Origin: Superficieibacter sp. HKU1
GTDB lineage: Bacteria > Pseudomonadota > Gammaproteobacteria > Enterobacterales > Enterobacteriaceae
Assembly (NCBI RefSeq): GCF_029319185.1
Contig: NZ_CP119754.1
Location: 2,046,001 to 2,110,000 of the forward strand
DNA: 64,000 nucleotides
Direction of reading: 5' to 3'
Shown here: positions 61,294 to 64,000 of the stretch, in pieces
Position numbering within the stretch: position 1 is the stretch's first letter
Layout of the letters: each line of letters begins with the position of its first letter
Made by a program: the position numbers and the translations under genes
The notes under the pieces: generated by a model
The model's database searches: none
What the model saw: only the letters and a program-made list of their open reading frames with translations
Told to the model about the DNA's origin: nothing

Positions 61294-62889
61294 TTACCCT
61301 CTTGCTGCCAGTGCGGTCACGCGATCGTAGGCCGCGCCGCTGCGCAATACACCCAATACTTTTTGTACGTTAGCCTGTAAATCTTCTTCACCGTGCAGGC
61401 GCATCAGCATCGCGACGTTCGCCGCCACGGCGGCCTGGTGCGCGGTGTCACCTTTACCTTGTAGTAAGCGTGTTAAAATGTCACGGTTTTCTTCCGGCGT
61501 CCCGCCCGCCAGTTCTTCCTGATGATACGGCGTCAGGCCAAAGTCAGCGGCGGTAAGCTGATAATTTTTGATTTCCCCATTGTGCAGCTCCGCGACTACC
61601 GTCGGGGCATGAAGGGACACTTCATCCATCCCGCCGCTGTGAACCACGGCGGCCCGCTGGTAGCCCAGTACGCGTAGCGTTTCGGCAATCGGCAGCACCA
61701 GTTCCGGACTGTAAACGCCAATCAGCGCCAGCGGCGGATGCGCCGGATTGATCAGCGGCCCCAGCACGTTAAATAAGGTGCGGGTCTTTAACTGCTGACG
61801 GACCGGCATCGCATGGCGAAAACCGGTGTGGTATTTCGGCGCGAACAGGAAGCAGACGCCTAAATCATCCAGCGCTTCACGCGACTTATCCGCATTCATA
61901 TCCAGATTAATGCCGAAGGCGGCCAGCAAATCCGACGAGCCGGATTTGCTGGAAACGCTGCGGTTACCGTGCTTCGCCACTTTCAGGCCGCAGGCCGCGG
62001 CAACAAAGGCGCTGGCGGTGGAGATATTAATGCTGTTGCTGCCATCGCCTCCGGTGCCCACAATGTCGGCAAACGGATAATCGGGACGCGGGAAGGGCGC
62101 GGCGTTTTCCAGCAGCGCGGTGGCCGCACCGGCGATTTCATTCGGATGCTCGCCGCGAATTTTCATGCTCACCAGCGCGGCAGCCAGTTGCTCTGGCTTC
62201 AGCTCGCCGCGCACCACGGCGGAGAAAAGCTGGTGGCTTTCCTGCTGGCTCAGGGTCTGCGCCTGGTAAAGTTTTTCCAGCACCGGTTGCAGAGTATGGG
62301 TCTGCTCCAGTTTTTGCATCGCCCATGCCAGGGTTTGTTCCAGCAGACGAGCGCCCTGGGTGGTGAGGATCGACTCCGGATGGAACTGGAAGCCGCAGAC
62401 CCGGTCAGCATCGTGACGGACGGCCATGACCATGCCGTCAAAGTGAGCATTGATGGTCAGCCCCGCCGGAATATTGCTGCCAACCAGCGAGTGATAGCGT
62501 GCGACCGGCAGCGGGTTGGACAGCCCGGCGAACATCGCCTGACCGTCATGTTCAATACTGGACGCTTTACCGTGCAGAATTTCACCCGCCTGACCGACAT
62601 AACCACCATAGGCTTCAACAATCGCCTGATGGCCAAGGCAGATACCAATAATCGGCAGCTTGCCGCGCATGCGGATCAGCAGTTCAGGCATGCAGCCCGC
62701 TTCGCTCGGCGCACCGGGACCGGGGGAGAGCATCAGTACCGGGTTATCCATGGTCGCCAGACGATCGATTAAGGTCTGCGCCGGGACGTGATTACGGTAA
62801 ATCACCACGTTATGCCCGCTGGAGCGTAGCTGATCTGCCAGGTTATACGTAAACGAATCAATGTTATCGAGCAGCAGAATATCAGCCAT
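61294..62889 (-). CDS. trpD: TrpGD, anthranilate synthase glutaminase / anthranilate phosphoribosyltransferase
   Basis: A 531-residue fusion. The N-terminal class I glutamine amidotransferase has Cys84 in GICLGHQAI and the His-Glu pair in FQFHPESI. The C-terminal part (from about 200) is anthranilate phosphoribosyltransferase with DIVGTGGDGSNSINISTASAF. It supplies ammonia to TrpE and transfers phosphoribose to anthranilate. Its start overlaps the trpE stop by one base. Confidence 0.98.
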   Translation of the reverse strand: MADILLLDNIDSFTYNLADQLRSSGHNVVIYRNHVPAQTLIDRLATMDNPVLMLSPGPGAPSEAGCMPELLIRMRGKLPIIGICLGHQAIVEAYGGYVGQAGEILHGKASSIEHDGQAMFAGLSNPLPVARYHSLVGSNIPAGLTINAHFDGMVMAVRHDADRVCGFQFHPESILTTQGARLLEQTLAWAMQKLEQTHTLQPVLEKLYQAQTLSQQESHQLFSAVVRGELKPEQLAAALVSMKIRGEHPNEIAGAATALLENAAPFPRPDYPFADIVGTGGDGSNSINISTASAFVAAACGLKVAKHGNRSVSSKSGSSDLLAAFGINLDMNADKSREALDDLGVCFLFAPKYHTGFRHAMPVRQQLKTRTLFNVLGPLINPAHPPLALIGVYSPELVLPIAETLRVLGYQRAAVVHSGGMDEVSLHAPTVVAELHNGEIKNYQLTAADFGLTPYHQEELAGGTPEENRDILTRLLQGKGDTAHQAAVAANVAMLMRLHGEEDLQANVQKVLGVLRSGAAYDRVTALAARG

Positions 62890-64000
62890 CAGAAAATCTC
62901 CTGTGCGTGGTGAGCGGTAGCGATGGCGCGCAGTACCGCGCGGGCTTTATTGCGGGTTTCATCGGCTTCAGACTGCGGGACGGAATCCAGGACCACGCCA
63001 GCCCCGGCCTGAACGGTAGCAATGCCGTTCTCAACGAAGGCGGAGCGAATGACGATGCAGGTATCCAGCGAGCCGTGGGCGGTGAAGTAGCCGACCGCGC
63101 CCCCGTAGCTGCCACGACGTTTACCCTCGGCCCCGGCAATTAACTGCATCGCCCGCACTTTCGGCGCGCCGCTCAGGGTGCCCATATTCATACAGGCGCG
63201 GTAGGCGTGCAGGGCGTCAAGATCGTGACGCAGTTCGCCGACTACCCGTGACACCAGATGCATCACAAACGAGTAGCGGTCAACTTTCGTTAAGTCAGCG
63301 ACGTAACGGCTGCCCGGCGTGCAGATGCGTGCCAAATCGTTACGAGCCAGATCCACCAGCATCAAATGCTCTGACAGCTCTTTATGGTCGGTACGCATTT
63401 CCAGTTCGATACGGCTGTCGAGATCGCGGTCGAGGCTGCCATCCGCGCGACGGCCGCGAGGACGCGTCCCGGCAATCGGGTAAATTTCAATCTGCCGTGA
63501 ATCGGCGTCGTACTTCAGCGAGCTTTCCGGTGATGCGCCGAACAGGGTAAAGTCGTCATCCTGCATAAAAAACATATACGGGCTGGGATTGCTTTTCTTC
63601 AGCACGTCGTAGGCGGCCAGCGGCGACGGGCAGGGCAGCGAAAACTGGCGGGAAGGCACCACCTGGAAGATTTCGCCGGCGCGGATCGCTTTCTGCATCT
63701 GACGCACCACCGCGCCATACTCTTCATCGCTCTGATTACAGGTGCTGCGCATCTGCTCCATTTTCTCTACCGGGAGTGGCTGCGGCGGGGTATTCAGCAA
63801 CTGACGCAGTTCGTCGATGCGCCGGGTCAGGCGCATCTTCTCTTCGCTCAGTGGCGTAAACAGGCTGCACTGAATACGCGTTTTTTTACTCTGATGATCG
63901 ATAACCAGCAGCGTCTCGGCAAGGTAGAAGCAGTAATCCGGGCAGGCGGTATCGCTCTTAAGCTGCGGTAAATCTTCAAAACCGGCTACCAGATCATAGG
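62889..64000 (-). CDS. trpE: TrpE, anthranilate synthase component I, C-terminal part
   Basis: The gene runs off the right edge; about 370 C-terminal codons of the roughly 520 are present. The frame stays open to the edge and begins YDLVAGFEDLPQLKSDTACP, matching the E. coli protein. The chorismate-binding core (LMLVDLARNDLARIC, MNMGTLSGAPKVRAMQLI, GAGVVLDSVPQSEADET) is intact. It is the first structural gene of trpEDCBA; the leader and attenuator lie outside the window. Confidence 0.97.
   Translation of the reverse strand, partial: YDLVAGFEDLPQLKSDTACPDYCFYLAETLLVIDHQSKKTRIQCSLFTPLSEEKMRLTRRIDELRQLLNTPPQPLPVEKMEQMRSTCNQSDEEYGAVVRQMQKAIRAGEIFQVVPSRQFSLPCPSPLAAYDVLKKSNPSPYMFFMQDDDFTLFGASPESSLKYDADSRQIEIYPIAGTRPRGRRADGSLDRDLDSRIELEMRTDHKELSEHLMLVDLARNDLARICTPGSRYVADLTKVDRYSFVMHLVSRVVGELRHDLDALHAYRACMNMGTLSGAPKVRAMQLIAGAEGKRRGSYGGAVGYFTAHGSLDTCIVIRSAFVENGIATVQAGAGVVLDSVPQSEADETRNKARAVLRAIATAHHAQEIF

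Overview
The window is chromosomal DNA of an enteric gammaproteobacterium (Enterobacteriaceae). Most genes can be named by close protein similarity to Escherichia coli K-12. The order follows the E. coli terminus-proximal block (yeaL ... yniB) and then jumps to the yciA-ompW-trp block. The genus cannot be fixed by eye. A Citrobacter/Enterobacter/Leclercia-type organism is likely, because the gene content is E. coli-like but the junctions and small accessory genes differ from both E. coli and Salmonella.

Layout. 1-13.9 kb: the 5' end of yeaL, a methyltransferase of unknown role behind two Fur-like boxes, the stress kinase pair yeaG-yeaH, mipA, yeaE, yeaD, gapA, msrB-yeaC, yajD, ansA-pncA and sppA. 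13.9-18.5 kb: ydjA, selD-topB and an unrecognised exported protein. 18.5-28.3 kb: gdhA, ynjH/nudG, a ynjA-like gene joined to ynjF, the rhodanese ynjE, the ABC operon ynjBCD with a TVP38-type membrane protein, and xthA. 28.5-34.7 kb: the arginine-succinyl-transferase operon astCADBE with a recognisable sigma-54 promoter. 34.7-38.7 kb: spy, ves, cho (LexA box), nadE and osmE.

38.7-47.4 kb holds the most unusual structure, a tandem duplication of the chitobiose operon. The upstream copy keeps its promoter, chbB, chbC and chbR. Its chbA has been deleted down to a few codons, and chbF and chbG survive only as short fragments. The downstream copy has chbB, chbC, chbA, chbR, chbF and chbG, but its chbB carries a +1 change in an A7 run. 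Both copies keep a site closely matching the known ChiX small-RNA pairing sequence between chbB and chbC.

47.6-54 kb: katE, cedA, tcyP (ydjN), SOS-type ydjM, hxpB and yniB. 54-57.6 kb: yciA-yciB-yciC, ompW and an unrecognised inner-membrane protein. Between that gene and trpA lies a minus-strand small RNA with the RyhB core sequence, a Fur box over its promoter and a strong terminator. The window ends inside trpE of the trpEDCBA operon.

Recurring themes are sugar and amino-acid catabolism (chb, ast, gdhA, ansA, trp), stress functions (yeaGH, katE, osmE, spy, msrB), SOS control (cho, ydjM) and possible iron control (RyhB-like RNA, Fur-like boxes). A dispersed REP/BIME repeat about 105-115 bp long occurs twice, each time between convergent genes. 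All gene and motif calls come from reading the sequence and remembered family sequences. No database search was run.
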